Shown: positions 51,125 through 62,694, counted from the first letter of the stretch. The stretch: 64,000 bases of DNA from Notospermus geniculatus (GCA_002633025.1 NMRB01002720.1:2643-66642); one strand, 5' to 3'. Notes: generated from the letters alone by a model not told the origin. Program-made: numbers and translations.

Positions 51125-54021
51125 CTATACCGGTACCAAAAAATTAATGCCTGGGTTTGAGTTTTCAACCTTGTTTTGTATTGCTTGCTCCTGAATAGAA
51201 TCAAGTTTGAACGGTGGTGGCCCTTGAAAAGCAACCTTACTCAGGATGTAGTCAGATTCGACTGTGTCCTCATCATCTCTACGTGGCCAGTCGAAAGAGG
51301 ATGTGCCCAACAATTTCCTTTCGAGAAATTTGAATCCGATCAAGTTGCCCATCAGATCTGTGGCCCGCCCTATATAGAACTTGCCTTTCTTTGAGCCACG
51401 TTGGTAAAAAAACACGGCATAGTACTGGCCAATTTCAATTGGATTTCTGTCTTCATTACCGGACGTGTGCAACTCATCAGGTTCTGGTTCCCAGTTAGTG
51501 TCAGATTCAATCATATCGTCATCATAACATGTGCTCTCATCTGACTCTAGGCCTACATGATTTTTGTCAACAGGAGATTTTTCAAGGGATTTGGCCGCCC
51601 TCCATGCTTTCCAGTGCAAGTATTCCTGTCGAGCCCCATCATCCAAGGTATCTAAGTTTTCTATGATTACATCATACCCTTCAGCGAACCTTTTTTCAAA
51701 TTTTCTGACAATTTCTGGACTCAGAAGATTTTGTTCAATCTTTGTGACAACGGAGTCAGATTTGGATTGCTTCTCCCTGACTACTGGTACTTCAAGTTTT
51801 TCACGCAAGTGGCATGAACAGAATTGACTATCAACTGAATCAGGCCTGCAGAAACATGAGATCTCACGATGAAATAATGTTCCCTGAAGATCCTTGGACG
51901 TCATCAGCTGATGGATCTTCATAGTACCCTTCACTGGTTTCAGGTGGACATCTTTCACTAAATCTACAAAAGAGCTAATTTCTTCGGTAGATATTTCATA
52001 CATGGTTACATTGACTGCGTTTTCAACTGATTCAATCAACTGTTTGATATCTAGTATATCTTTTCCATGGGCTACCAACTCATCAGCCTTATTTTTGATG
52101 GCTGCCCCCACACCATCAGCTGGGCCTTTCCCATGACTAGCTTCTAGGAAGTTGTATGTCACCTGCTCAAAATTCCACCTTGTAAATGGCATATTTGAAA
52201 GGAGGTGAAAATTTGTCTTGTTTCTATATTGAGTTGTTGGCCCATCAGACACAAAATGAAGAGTCTTGATACCAGATTTTGACAGATCATCTAAAACTGG
52301 ACTAAGATGAGCCCACACTGATTCAGCGCAGTGACGAGGATCAGCACTGAGTGTGCAGTAACACTTGGTAGCAAGACCTTTGAAAGTTGCATGGCATGTG
52401 TGAAGAGAGACCTGTCGTCTGCTACCACCAAAGTGCATGGACTGTGTTTCAATCCCACCCTTGCAAGCATAATTTACACTGAAATCAATTTGGAGAACGC
52501 ATTCGTCAGCCCTGAGATCCTGTTTCTTGTGTTTTATTTCATTGTATTGGCGGGTGCAGTATTCGGTACTGGTGAGGCATTAGCTGTGCTAATTCCCTTT
52601 CAAAGAGAGTGCACAACTCACCAACTGTTGCACTTTTCTCAACCTTTTTTGTCACCTGAACAGTTATCTTTTTCCCCTGAGGATTTATTCGTTCCTCACT
52701 CATAGCGAGTACCTCTGAGTACGTCACAACCTGAGCTGATAAATTCTGATTATCATTTTCAGCTTTATAGATTTTGCTCCATTTCCCCTTGCATTCAGCA
52801 CAATCTCGGAACATACAAGCCTTCTCACGTGTAGAGCAAGTAATTGCCTTCATGAGATTGTATGGATCCCTGTACATGAGAATACCCAATGAGTGAAGTT
52901 TAAATGCTTTCAACTCACAGTTGTAGTGCACCTTGCATTTGACTGTGTCGCGCTGATTGACCTTTGGAGGGACAACGTAGAAAGGCCTAAGCCTTGTGAA
53001 ACTAGCATATGAAATATCTCTCCCACTTTCTGCTTTAAACTTTGCATGTAGATTGACCATAGTGTCACACAAGTATCTTTTCTGCTTTTTTTTGTTTATT
53101 TCTGGTAATTGTTTCGCGTTTTCCTGCAGTTGGACTGCTATTGACATCTTCCAAGTAGAAAGCCTGAACAAGACTGGCTACCTGGTTTTCCCTTTCCTTT
53201 CTTTTGTACTCAAGGACAGAAGTGGTACCAAGGGATGACTTGGCTACCTTATCAACCCCTCTGCGTGTCAAACCTATCTGCTGTTTTGCCTTGCTAATCA
53301 ACTTGTATTTCTCTAACATTTTCCCCAACACTGCTCGATGCATCACTTGGGACTCTCTATGTTTCTTGGAATTTTTCTGCAACTTAGTTTTGATTTCTTC
53401 AGATAGAGCGTACCCAAAAATCAGCTGTTTCCTAACTTCATTTTTATTACCTGAATGCAACACAGCATTTGCCTTTGAGGCAGGCGACAGAGATTGAGAG
53501 GATTCAACTGTACCCTGACCATTGGTGGGCCTGCCTGTTTCATTTGTCGATGGGCGCTCGAACTTCCTAATTTTTAGTTTCAACAGTCTAATTTCACCTT
53601 CAAGGTGCTGGATTGTCTCTTTCTGTTTATTAATTGTCCTATATGCTCTACGATTCTCTCTTCTGACTTTCTTCCGTCCTGCTTGTTTCTGGTGTGAAGG
53701 CACCTGTTGCGGAGGTTCCTCCAGTACAGCAGGCTCGGGGGTTGGAGGTGGAGTGTTAAGGTCATTTTCAGCTGCGACACCTATGGCTTCACCCTTGGCT
53801 TTCTGTCTCTGCTGTCTCTTTTCTTTCTTCCATTTGCGTCTCAGACGGCGTTGATCTCTCTGAGGCATATTTTTTATGTTCGGAATCTTTCCAGCCGCTT
53901 TTCTTTTGATATAACGCTCGTGTTCTTTTTGCTTATATTCAGCATATTTTTCGGGATTGTCCTGAATTCTTTCTCTGTATCTTTTCGTGGCCTCAGCATT
54001 TGACTTCTTCTTCGGGGGCAT
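51125..54021 (-). CDS. DDE transposase-like protein, broken by two frame changes
   Basis: Predicted to cut and join the element's ends. Reading from 54021: a basic N-terminus (MPPKKKSNAEATKRYRERI), a coiled coil (about residues 120-160), then a conserved middle (KKQKRYLCDTMVNLHAKF, YASFTRLRPFYVV). A Cys cluster (CMFRDCAECKGKW) follows, then the core. Candidate catalytic residues: Asp at 52484-52486 (QIDFSVNY), Asp at 52244-52246 (VSDGPTTQY) and Glu at 52142-52144 (NFLEASHGKGPADG). Spacing is 80 and 34 residues, suiting an RNase H-like fold. After it come a His/Cys cluster (CFCRPDSVDSQFCSCH) and a beta-rich tail. Frames change at an 8-T run (53086-53093) and near 52540-52585, each needing one base skipped. 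Either a recently dead copy, sequencing errors, or slippage at the run. Related uncharacterised proteins are, from memory, frequent in invertebrate genomes. Confidence 0.82.
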
Positions 54022-54286
54022 GTTTGATTTACTGAGAGAAAAAAGACAATAATTAGGCCTAAATTATACACCTTGTGAAAGTTATTTTATTTGGAGAAGG
54101 GTTTCAAAATGAGCCAACAGGTCTGGTTTCTAAAAAAGGATGTAAGCTAAAACACTTTGTAAAACTTTTAGTCAACTGAATCGAGATGCATCATTGCTTG
54201 CATTGTAGTAGGCCTACCTCAAAAACAATGTATAGCTAGGCCTGATTGGGAAATAATTCTTATTTTGTCTTCACCATCATGAATCT

Positions 54287-55029
54287 GTCTCTACCGTCAT
54301 GACGGTAAAGACCATTGATGATGATGGTAAAGACACATCTGCCCTCAGAGCCTCAAAACATGTGCAACAGAAGGATTGATTTATTGCTTATAATTCACTA
54401 TACAGCCAACTGTTTTGCTACATAAGTATGGTTTCCATGGGGTCACTAAACCTTCACATAACTTCTGATGACTTCGGTAAAGACAGGGTATTTGTGTGAC
54501 ACTTACCGGTACAAATAAAACTTGTTTTCTCAGAAAAAATTGAAAATTCTCTCATGCAGAATTTTAAAATGGCCACTCTACATCCTGGTACTTCTAAAAA
54601 ACTGATGAGCACCCTCTATGAACCCTTCTGTGAACTAAAATTCCTGGAAGCAAACTGATGATAACGGTAAAGACAAACACCTGGTATCAAGCAAAAAGTG
54701 AATTTTCCCATGAACTCAGGACTCTTTATTACTGAACACCTAACCAGAAGATGAATTGGCTGTATGGTGTTTATTTAAGAACAAATCAGTTGGTCATATT
54801 TCAGAGAAGAAGGCTATGGATGCGATTTGACTACTTTCACCATGATAACGGTAAAGACAAATCGACTTCGTAATGCCCAAAATTTTGTTACAAAAATATC
54901 TAAATGGAAACATTCCAGGGCATAATTACAAACAAACACAAACCATGTCTTTATAAGCCAACAAACTCATTTATTTCCTGCTGTTTCGGCTTGAAAATTA
55001 GAATATGTTTTGGAAATTGTCTTTACCGT
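54287..55029. promoter_or_regulatory. Right subterminal ACGGTAAAGAC repeats
   Basis: Copies near 54287-54297 (inverted, diverged), 54302-54312, 54324-54334, 54474-54484, 54664-54674, 54848-54858 and 55019-55029 (inverted). The right array is longer and sparser than the left, and lies upstream of the transposase start, so it may also hold the promoter. Confidence 0.75.
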
Positions 55030-55061
55030 AATTTGTACATTTTCCTGAAAATGGCCCAAAT

Positions 55062-56565
55062 CAGCTTGGGAATCTGGAAAAGATGACGTTAGGCCTACAT
55101 GTAAATCTGTTGAACTGGAAGGGGTAACTTCATCGGACATGTCAGAAATCAAAGCATTTTCTACATGTAGTTGATTATCAATGTCAGAAGATGAAGAATG
55201 AACAAAGCGAATGTGTTCATCAACCTTGCGTTTCCTTTACCTCCACTGAGACCAACGAGACTTTGGCTTGTCCATCTGATAGGCCTAGTCGATAATGATG
55301 GTCAAGCCGATGAGGTTAAAAATCCCAGACAAAGCTATGCCCGTTGCAAAGAAAACATTAATCCAATGAAAAAAAGATATTTTCATCCACCAAGCTGTGG
55401 CAAATTACATGTATCAAATGATTTCCGAGGGCCTAGGACTATCGCAACAATGTAGGCCTACTGCTGTCAGTGCATGGTCTAACTTCAGTTAGTGCAGGCC
55501 TAATCCGAAAAAAAATGTGATCGGGTCTAACAAAACGGGTTCATGAAGGCACAAGTTACAAACTATGAAAGGGTTAACGACCTTTAAAAAAACTGAAATG
55601 TCGTCTGCAGGGCTCGGCAATAGAGACAGCGGTCGAGTGTTGTGAATAAACTGATGACCACCAGTGATTATCACCTGCAACCTGTGCCTATTTTTGCTAA
55701 ATCAGGTCACAATGAATACTGAATAAAGCCTAGGCTTGCCGGTATGTAATTGACTTGCAAGCAATCTCAAGATAGGCCGAGAGAGCAAGGCCTACATGTA
55801 CATGTATGCTTACGGAAGGACAAAAAGTAGGCCTACCGGTAAGCAGAAATAGAAAAGTTGGCCTGCCTGCTGGGGGCTGTTATTTACAAAAATACCAATA
55901 AATTCTCAGCCCCAGGCCTAATTTCCGAGGATTTGCAATGTAATGTACTATGATGTAGGCCTTCTACATGTATTCTACGCAATATCAACCGGTTGGGCCT
56001 ACACAAGCCCGCTAAACAAAGAACATCACACTCACAGCGAGTCCCACGTGGTGTTACTGTATGTACTTTTTTGTATACTACAGACACACACTGCACTGAC
56101 AGTGAATGCCGCCTACCGCGGTACAAGTACGTGTGCATACACCATACATTAGGTACACTAATACTATGCAGTGCATACCGGTACTTCAAAACAGCGCTAT
56201 CATCGGCTATGGTCGGTCAGCAATCAAAGCTAAAAATTTGTGAAAATAACACTACTACATGCATGTAATTACGAGATTGCGATGAATCCGAACTTAATGA
56301 ACAGCTTCACAGAGTTTATGCGTGACAATAGATGATAATAAAGGGCAAATTGCAAGAAATTTTGAGAAGAAATCAAACGCAGGTCAGTCGAGCGAACGGA
56401 AGGTGGAGGTTATAATTTGCGCGCGTCACTCGGAACACNATGTATTTTGTCACATCAGGTCTGCAAGATCATGAGATATTGCCAGAACAGATGAAGCCCT
56501 ACATGCACGCATAATACCATTTGGTTGACCCAATTATTTTAATTTTCAACTCTTGGTCCTTGTTT
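55062..56565. other. No gene seen
   Basis: Rich in GGCCTAC and ACATGTA strings. No element or coding region recognised. One undetermined base at 56439. Confidence 0.45.
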
Positions 56566-56576
56566 CCTACACAATA

Positions 56577-56653
56577 ATGATGGAACCCCAAGGGACAAAT
56601 CCCCATTAATGTTATTGTTAGGGTTAAAGGGGGTCTTTCCCTGGGGTTCCATA
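56577..56653. repeat. Short hairpin with TGGAACCCCA arms
   Basis: GATGGAACCCCAAGGGACAA pairs with TCTTTCCCTGGGGTTCCAT across about 30 bp. Confidence 0.6.
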
Positions 56654-56689
56654 CATGATCCAACATAAACAATCTTTACCATATCTGAA

Positions 56690-58115
56690 TTTTTATCACT
56701 ACACCGCCATCCACTCCATAATCTGGAAGTAAGTCCGCAGGGAATGAAATTTACAGGCGGAGGTGGTTGGTGGGAGTCGTTCGGGCTTGACGAACATTTT
56801 AGCTCTCGCAACTTCCTTGCAGAGCATATTGTATCTGATAGATGCCAGGGAGCCCTTCTGATCTGCATTGAACAGTGCTACAATTGCCTTACAACCATTG
56901 GTTTCCACAACATCCTGTGCAGGTTATGGAGTGGATGGGGGTGTAGTGATGAAATGGAGCCGTCTGAGTGGGAATGGAAGGTGGAAGGGGACAAACTTGT
57001 TTCAGTGGTGACAGACAAAAGCCCAGCTCCAGATGCACTGATTCAGATGATTCACTGCAACTGTCCGGGAGGATGCAATACCCTAAGATGTACAGTCATT
57101 GACATTAGTTTATCTACACCTACTACCTTGAATATTTCAAATACTACTGGGCCAATTTTAACACGGTTTGTACCACATGAAAGTATATAACCTTGGTCAT
57201 ATTTCTGCATCAAAATTTTGGAAATTTGGAAATATCATAATTATGTAATAGCTCATTAGAAAACCCCCTAAAAATCAACATTTTTATTATGGAATTTTTT
57301 TGTGACTTTTGTTTCAGGGTTGATAGAGTGGAAGTTTCTAAGGATTTGGGGCTTTGTTTCGTCAAAATATCTCGAGTGGTTGTTGTTGAGATATTTGAGA
57401 TTATCGAAATTTTGATAATTTGAGATTTTCGTGTTTTTCAGGAAATTTTGATGCCATCAGTTAAAGCTAACCTCAGAATATGGGTTTACAATAATTTTGG
57501 AACTTTTTGCGTTAACTGGGCCGAGATATTCATATTTGAAAATACCCCCTTAACTTAAGACATGCTTAACTTCTAACCAGTTTACGCTATAAGTTCCAAA
57601 ACTTCATAATCCTACGTTTGTAGGTGAGCTCTGTCTACTAATATCAAAATTTTGTGAAAATTTGAAAATTCTCAAATTATCGAAATTTTGATAATCTCAA
57701 ATATCTCAGCAACCACTCAAGATATTTTGACGAAACAAAGCCCCAAATCCTTAGAAACTTCCACTCTATCAACCCTGTAACAAAAGTCACAAAAAAAATC
57801 CATAATAAAAATGTTGATTTTTAGGGGGTTTGCTAATGAGCTATTACATAATTATGATATTTCCAAATTTCCAAAATTTTGATGCAGAAATATGACCAAG
57901 GTTATATACTTTCATGTGGTACAAACCGTGTTAAAATTGGCCCCGTAGTATTTGAAATATTCAAGGTAGTAGGTGTAGATAAACTAATGTCAATGACTGT
58001 ACCTGCAGAAAGTATGGACTAGAGTGTACCAGTGCATGCGGACATTGCCAAGATGGCAACTGTGACAATATGACAAATGATCCAGCGATAGATGATGATG
58101 ATGATGATGTGTGAA
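56690..58115 (+). pseudogene. Cys-rich protein gene remnant with internal inversion and MITE
   Basis: Plus strand 56955-57090 encodes EPSEWEWKVEGDKLV, then SPAPDALIQMIHCNCPGG and CNTLRC. A 907 bp MITE follows, and after it (58002-58060) CRKYGLECTSACGHC continues the same Cys pattern. Between two inverted copies of a 32 bp piece (56690-56722, 56926-56955) the minus strand reads IRYNMLCKEVARAKMF and LPPTTSACKFHSLR. By recall this belongs upstream in the same protein type, so it looks inverted. Such Cys-rich C-termini occur in large uncharacterised, transposon-linked invertebrate proteins. Function unknown; clearly broken. Confidence 0.6.
57093..57999. mobile_element. 907 bp mariner-like foldback inside coding sequence
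   Basis: Tips CAGTCATTGACATTAG and complement; TA at 57091-57092 and 58000-58001. Arms of about 430 bp pair almost to the centre. Cys-rich coding sequence reads on across the site if the element is removed. Confidence 0.9.
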
Positions 58116-58849
58116 AAGTTTTGGATGAAGCATTATGACGTATATACCCGTTTGTGAATCGGAGTGGGTGCAACAAGGGGCTTGGGGGAAGGGGTACCCC
58201 TAGGTATGGTATAAGGGGTGATTCGACATCACTGGTAACACTTTCATATGAAAGACTGACCCTGAAAACCTGGGTAAAAATGCAAGTTTTATTGATTTAT
58301 CATGAAAACTGACCGAGTTAGAGTTCCACATGTAAAAGGAAAATGACTTAAAAATCGACAAAAGTCATCTCCCTAAATTGGACACTTTCCCATACTCCGA
58401 TTTTGTCCAACTTTTAGTATGTTGTAGACTAGACCCAACCTAACATCAAACCACCAAAAAACAAACTTTTGCAATTTTTTGGGATCACTCGGTATATTGA
58501 CCCGTCTAGCCGGAACGTTTTTCTAAGGAAATTAAACTTGCCTATAAACGAGTGTTACGATAAAAGACCGGTAGTAAGTTACCCTTTACTGCAGTTATCT
58601 CCTGTTAGGGGGATAATACTCCGCTAACGGTGTGATATACAGTGCGAATCATTGCCGCGCCTCCGTTTCGCAACCTGCGAGAAATTGAAATTGACGGCCA
58701 TCGCGGCCGGGGTGTGCTTGTCTCAGACATGTTGGTGGCTGTCCGCGGAAAGTCAAAAGTTAAAAGTTAAAGTTTGGGTTTATAGTCTGATTAACGGTAG
58801 AGGTGTCAACCGACTTCACACTTTAACCCCAGTCTATCCTGAAACCTTT
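58116..58849. other. No gene seen
   Basis: No bounded element or coding region recognised. Confidence 0.45.
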
Positions 58850-59046
58850 CGGTAGAACTCAGATGAGCTGCTCATTCAGCGCTACAATCTGAGCATTTCG
58901 GACCGGTACCCATTTATACACCTGGGTGGAGAGAGGCCAGTAAGGCAAAGAGACCTGCCCAAAGTCTTTAGCCAGCAGCGGGATTGGAACCCAGGATCCT
59001 CTGACCGCTAGTCGGAGGTCCGAACCACTACACCACCGTGGCTCCC
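58850..59046 (-). repeat. tRNA-derived SINE
   Basis: Minus strand: GGGAGCCACGG, A box TGGTGTAGTGG, B box GGGTTCCAATCCC, then a non-tRNA body to about 58850. The tRNA-like head of about 75 bp is the best preserved in the window. Confidence 0.65.
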
Positions 59047-59228
59047 TGTCGTGGGCTGCTTTACTGCCTCGACGTCGCCGGTCGTGTGGGCGAGTGGCAG
59101 TCAACCGCTCTATTATTCCGGCAGCCTTCGCGAAACTTCGACACCGAGCTTGGAGGTTTATCGTTGTTTGGAGACTGGCGTCTTTCTCTCTGTATCTCAG
59201 CCTTCTAGGGGGTGTTAGAAGATACGTA

Positions 59229-60132
59229 CAGTCATTGACATAAGTTTATCTTGACCTACTACCTTGAATATTTTAAATACTACTGGGCCAATTTAAACAC
59301 GGTTTCTACCACATGAATGTCTGTCTTCTTGGCCATATTTCTACATCAAAATTTTTGAAATTTGGGAATATCATAATTATGTAATAGCTCATTAGAAAAA
59401 GCCCTAAAAATCAACATTTTTATTATGGAATTTTTTTGTGACTTTTGTTACAGTGTTGATAGCGTGGAAGTTTCTAAGGATTTTGAGCTTTGTTTCATCA
59501 AAATATCTTTAGTGGTTGCTGAGATATTTGAGATTATAAAAATTTCGATAATTTGAGAATTTCCAAACTTTAACAAAACGTTGATATTAGTAGTCACAGC
59601 TCACCTAAAAACGTATGAGTATGATGGTTTGGAACTTCTAGCGTAAACTGGTTAGAAGTTGAGCGTGTCTTAAGGAGTAATTTTCAAAAATATGAATATC
59701 TCTGCCCAGTTGACGCAAAAAGTTCTAAAATTTTGTAAACCGTTCTTCTGAGGTGCTTTAACTACTGAACTGGCATCAAAATTTCATGAAAAAAACGAAA
59801 ATATCAAATTATCAAAATTTCGATAATCTCAAATATTTCAGCAACCACTCGAGATATGTTGATGAAACAAAGCCCAAAGTCCTTAGAAAGTTCGATTCTA
59901 TCAAAACTGTAACAAAAGTCACAAAACAATTCCATAATAAAAATGTTGATTTTTAGGGCTCTTTCTAATGAGTTATTACATAATTATGATATTTCCACAT
60001 TTTAAAAAATTTTCATGTAGAAATATGGCCAAGAAGACAGACTTTCATGTGGTACAAACCGTGTTAAAATTGGCCCAGTAGTATTTGAAATAGTCAAGGT
60101 AGTAGGTGTAGATAAACTTATGTCAATGACTG
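59229..60132. mobile_element. 904 bp mariner-like foldback, sister of 57093-57999
   Basis: Tips CAGTCATTGACATAAG and complement; TA at 59227-59228 and 60133-60134. Arms match the sister with moderate divergence. Confidence 0.88.
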
Positions 60133-60361
60133 TACATACACCACAAGATTCGAGTCCCTTATCAATTAGCCTTATCATTGCCGGCCCTTTTACAAAGGCT
60201 GGAAGGGGTAGATATCAACTGCGTTAGGCTTTTGGACATCGAACAATTGCACAGTTCAACTGTCTACCGTGCCGTGACACATCAATAGCGCCGTACACGC
60301 CGTCGCCGAACGTGGTGAGAGACAGCATCTGATAATGAGTCTACATATCACGTTTACCAAC

Positions 60362-60967
60362 GCTGAATCGGTTAATGTCGTCCTGGGTACACCTCATTAT
60401 CACCCAGGGTAATCCTGGGTAATACTTTTTGTTACCCAGGATCGTCCTGGGTACAAATAAAGTACCTTAACATTACCCAGTTTTACAATTCGCGCCATTT
60501 TCCACCTGCGCCCGAGGTTACCCCTCCCAGTGCATATCATGGTGTCGCGTACAAGCCACTTTAGTTTTGCATCAACTTTGACACTTGCTTTCAACTTGTA
60601 TCTACCATTATCGACATCCACAAGATTTTTCTTCAGCTCTCTTCCTTTTGAAATGAATATTCCATCCCTATAGGATGGAATAGATTGCAAATACGCCTGT
60701 AAATCGCAGTCTTTAACGTAAGTTGCCATTCTGACAGCTGCTGACAATCACCACGTCAAAATGCACGTGTACATGTATAAATTCGTGGTGGGCTAGAATA
60801 AGATAGTACCGTATCTCGAGCGCAGGTGGAAAATGGCCGGGATTTCAAACTGGGTAATGTTAAGGTACCTTATTTATACCCAGGATCGTCCTGGGTAACA
60901 AAAAGGATTACCCAGAATACACAGGGTAATAATGAGGTGTACGCAGGACGACATTAACCGATTCAGC
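60362..60967. mobile_element. 606 bp foldback with 9 bp duplication
   Basis: Tips GCTGAATCGGTTAATGTCGT and complement; TTTACCAAC at 60353-60361 and 60968-60976 is an exact 9 bp duplication. Arms of about 145 bp are built from ACCCAGGATCGTCCTGGGTA-like units. The centre has a short minus-strand open frame (LQAYLQSIPSYRDGIF) of unknown meaning. Confidence 0.87.
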
Positions 60968-60976
60968 TTTACCAAC

Positions 60977-62694
60977 TCAGTCGAGCATAAACAAAAAGCC
61001 GGCCAAAGGAAATTGGCAAAACAATAACGTTGTCGCATAAGATTTTGTATTCAAATATCTAGGCTGCCTTCAGACATCCCAACCTGCTCATTTGTTGTTC
61101 GCCATATTCACGCACTGTTCTTGAATCTGATTGGTTCGCTGATTGACGGAGGAGCTTTGAACATGTTTCCGAACGGCTTCGGTTTGTGGTTCATAAGGCT
61201 GATGTCTTCTCCGTGCGCTTTCTAGCACCGGAGTCAATTTTTCACAAATGACGCTGTGCCATTTGTCAGTTCCGGTTGATTATAAAACCTGGATTGTAAA
61301 CGGTGCGTCGGCGGCAAATGTGTCTCCCCGTGAACATACCGTTGTCTTTATTGATAGCCCAGGTATAGACAAACACTTGTTTGTCCTATTACGTCAGCTA
61401 CAGTGGAGTTGGCCTAGTGCACTAAGGCGATTGAAGGTACACCCGCAATACACTCTCAGCGAATCGAGCTATCAACGATTCACGGGCGAATCCAGGATTT
61501 GGGAAAAGAGGGGGCGCCCTTTGCTAGCCCATTGAAATTTTGGGTGAATTCCAGAATTTCACGGTCGATTTTACAGATTTTGGGGGAAAGGAGATTCAAA
61601 GATTTTGCTGCTAAGACTTTTTTCAAAAACCGAAAGAAACTGAACGAATCAATGAAGATAACAATCGCTGCTCGAGTCAATCGACAACAACCACTAAACA
61701 TTATTTGGTGTTTACTGCTGAGGAGACAGAGCACAATGATATTTTAATAAGTCACTCAAGAATATTGATCAACATCCACATGAGTAATTTCCAGGGGACA
61801 AAGTCTTGAAACTGCGTATCCGATTTGACTACTTACAATGCCACATCCCAATTTTTACTGACCGAAGCTCTTAGTACATGAGTTTTCTAACGACACAAGC
61901 CAAGGCGCCTCCTGAGAGGAAACCAATGAATGAGACCATTTCAAGCGTCACCGAAATTCGGAACGGAAATCAGAATGTTGTTTTTCAGAGGTGAAATCGA
62001 AGCTGGTCATTGTAGCTTTGTTTATATCGTGGCCGGGTATATTCAGCTGATTTTCACTGTGGACAGCCAGCCATTCTCTGAATAGACCGAAGAGAATGTG
62101 GTATCATTTTCGGATAGTTACGCCCGATTCTGGCAGGTAGGGGCATGAAATAGAAATGGCAAAGCGTTAGGGGGGATGTCCTGACAGAACCTTCGGATAC
62201 CGCTGTTTTCAGATTACTTTATTTCTACATTTCACTCGGACGACGAACATTGGTGCGATGCAGCCATGCCAAGTGTCCTGCATAAATTATGTTTGCACTG
62301 ATCAATTATTCCTAACATGTTGTTTTTAGCTGGTGGATTCCTCGTGGTTTGTACGATTAACCACCAGGTGCCCTGGGAAATAAATGTGTTTTATCACAGT
62401 TTTGAGATGTGGCTCGCACTGGTGATCCCACAGGAAGAAAATATTTGTATGTCGTACTCTGAAACTCGTAGAATAGAATGTGTTTCGTTTTCAAAATAGT
62501 GTCTCTCTGTACTGCGTCTTATCTTCTTAATCTTGTCATCCAACATAGCATATCACCTCCATCCCTGGAAACGGCTTCGTTGAACAATGGTTTAAATATT
62601 GCTCAAGAAGGAGAGAAAGTTGATATTTCGCCGGCATGTCGGGAAAATCTTCAAAAATAGCTGATTTATCTCCTTTCATGGAAAGCTGAAGGTA
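60977..62694. other. No gene seen; one element-end motif
   Basis: Near 61488-61560 the string GAATCCAGGATTTGGG and following G-rich DNA resembles an internal part of the CAGTGGCGGATC MITE type. No other element or gene recognised. Confidence 0.45.

Larger units (their letters stand above)
50451..55057 (-). mobile_element. 4607 bp DDE transposon of unassigned superfamily
   Basis: Exact inverted ends, GGGCCATTTTCAGGAAAATG plus four more bases, at 50451-50474 and 55034-55057. AAAT at 50447-50450 and 55058-55061 is a 4 bp target duplication. Within 300 bp of the left end and 770 bp of the right end are about a dozen copies of ACGGTAAAGAC in both orientations. Between them is one transposase-like coding region on the minus strand. 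Structure, ends and gene agree, so the borders are firm; the superfamily name is not known to me. Confidence 0.9.

Noticed and set aside
52331-53854. Plus-strand open frames inside the transposon
   Set aside because: Antisense to the transposase coding region, without motifs of their own.
60400-60747. 115-residue minus-strand protein
   Set aside because: Its tail is translated from the motif-filled arm of a foldback; the short central part has no recognisable domain.
61248-61535. Possible GTPase fragment (VVFIDSPGID)
   Set aside because: One short match resembling a G3 motif with no P-loop or other signature.
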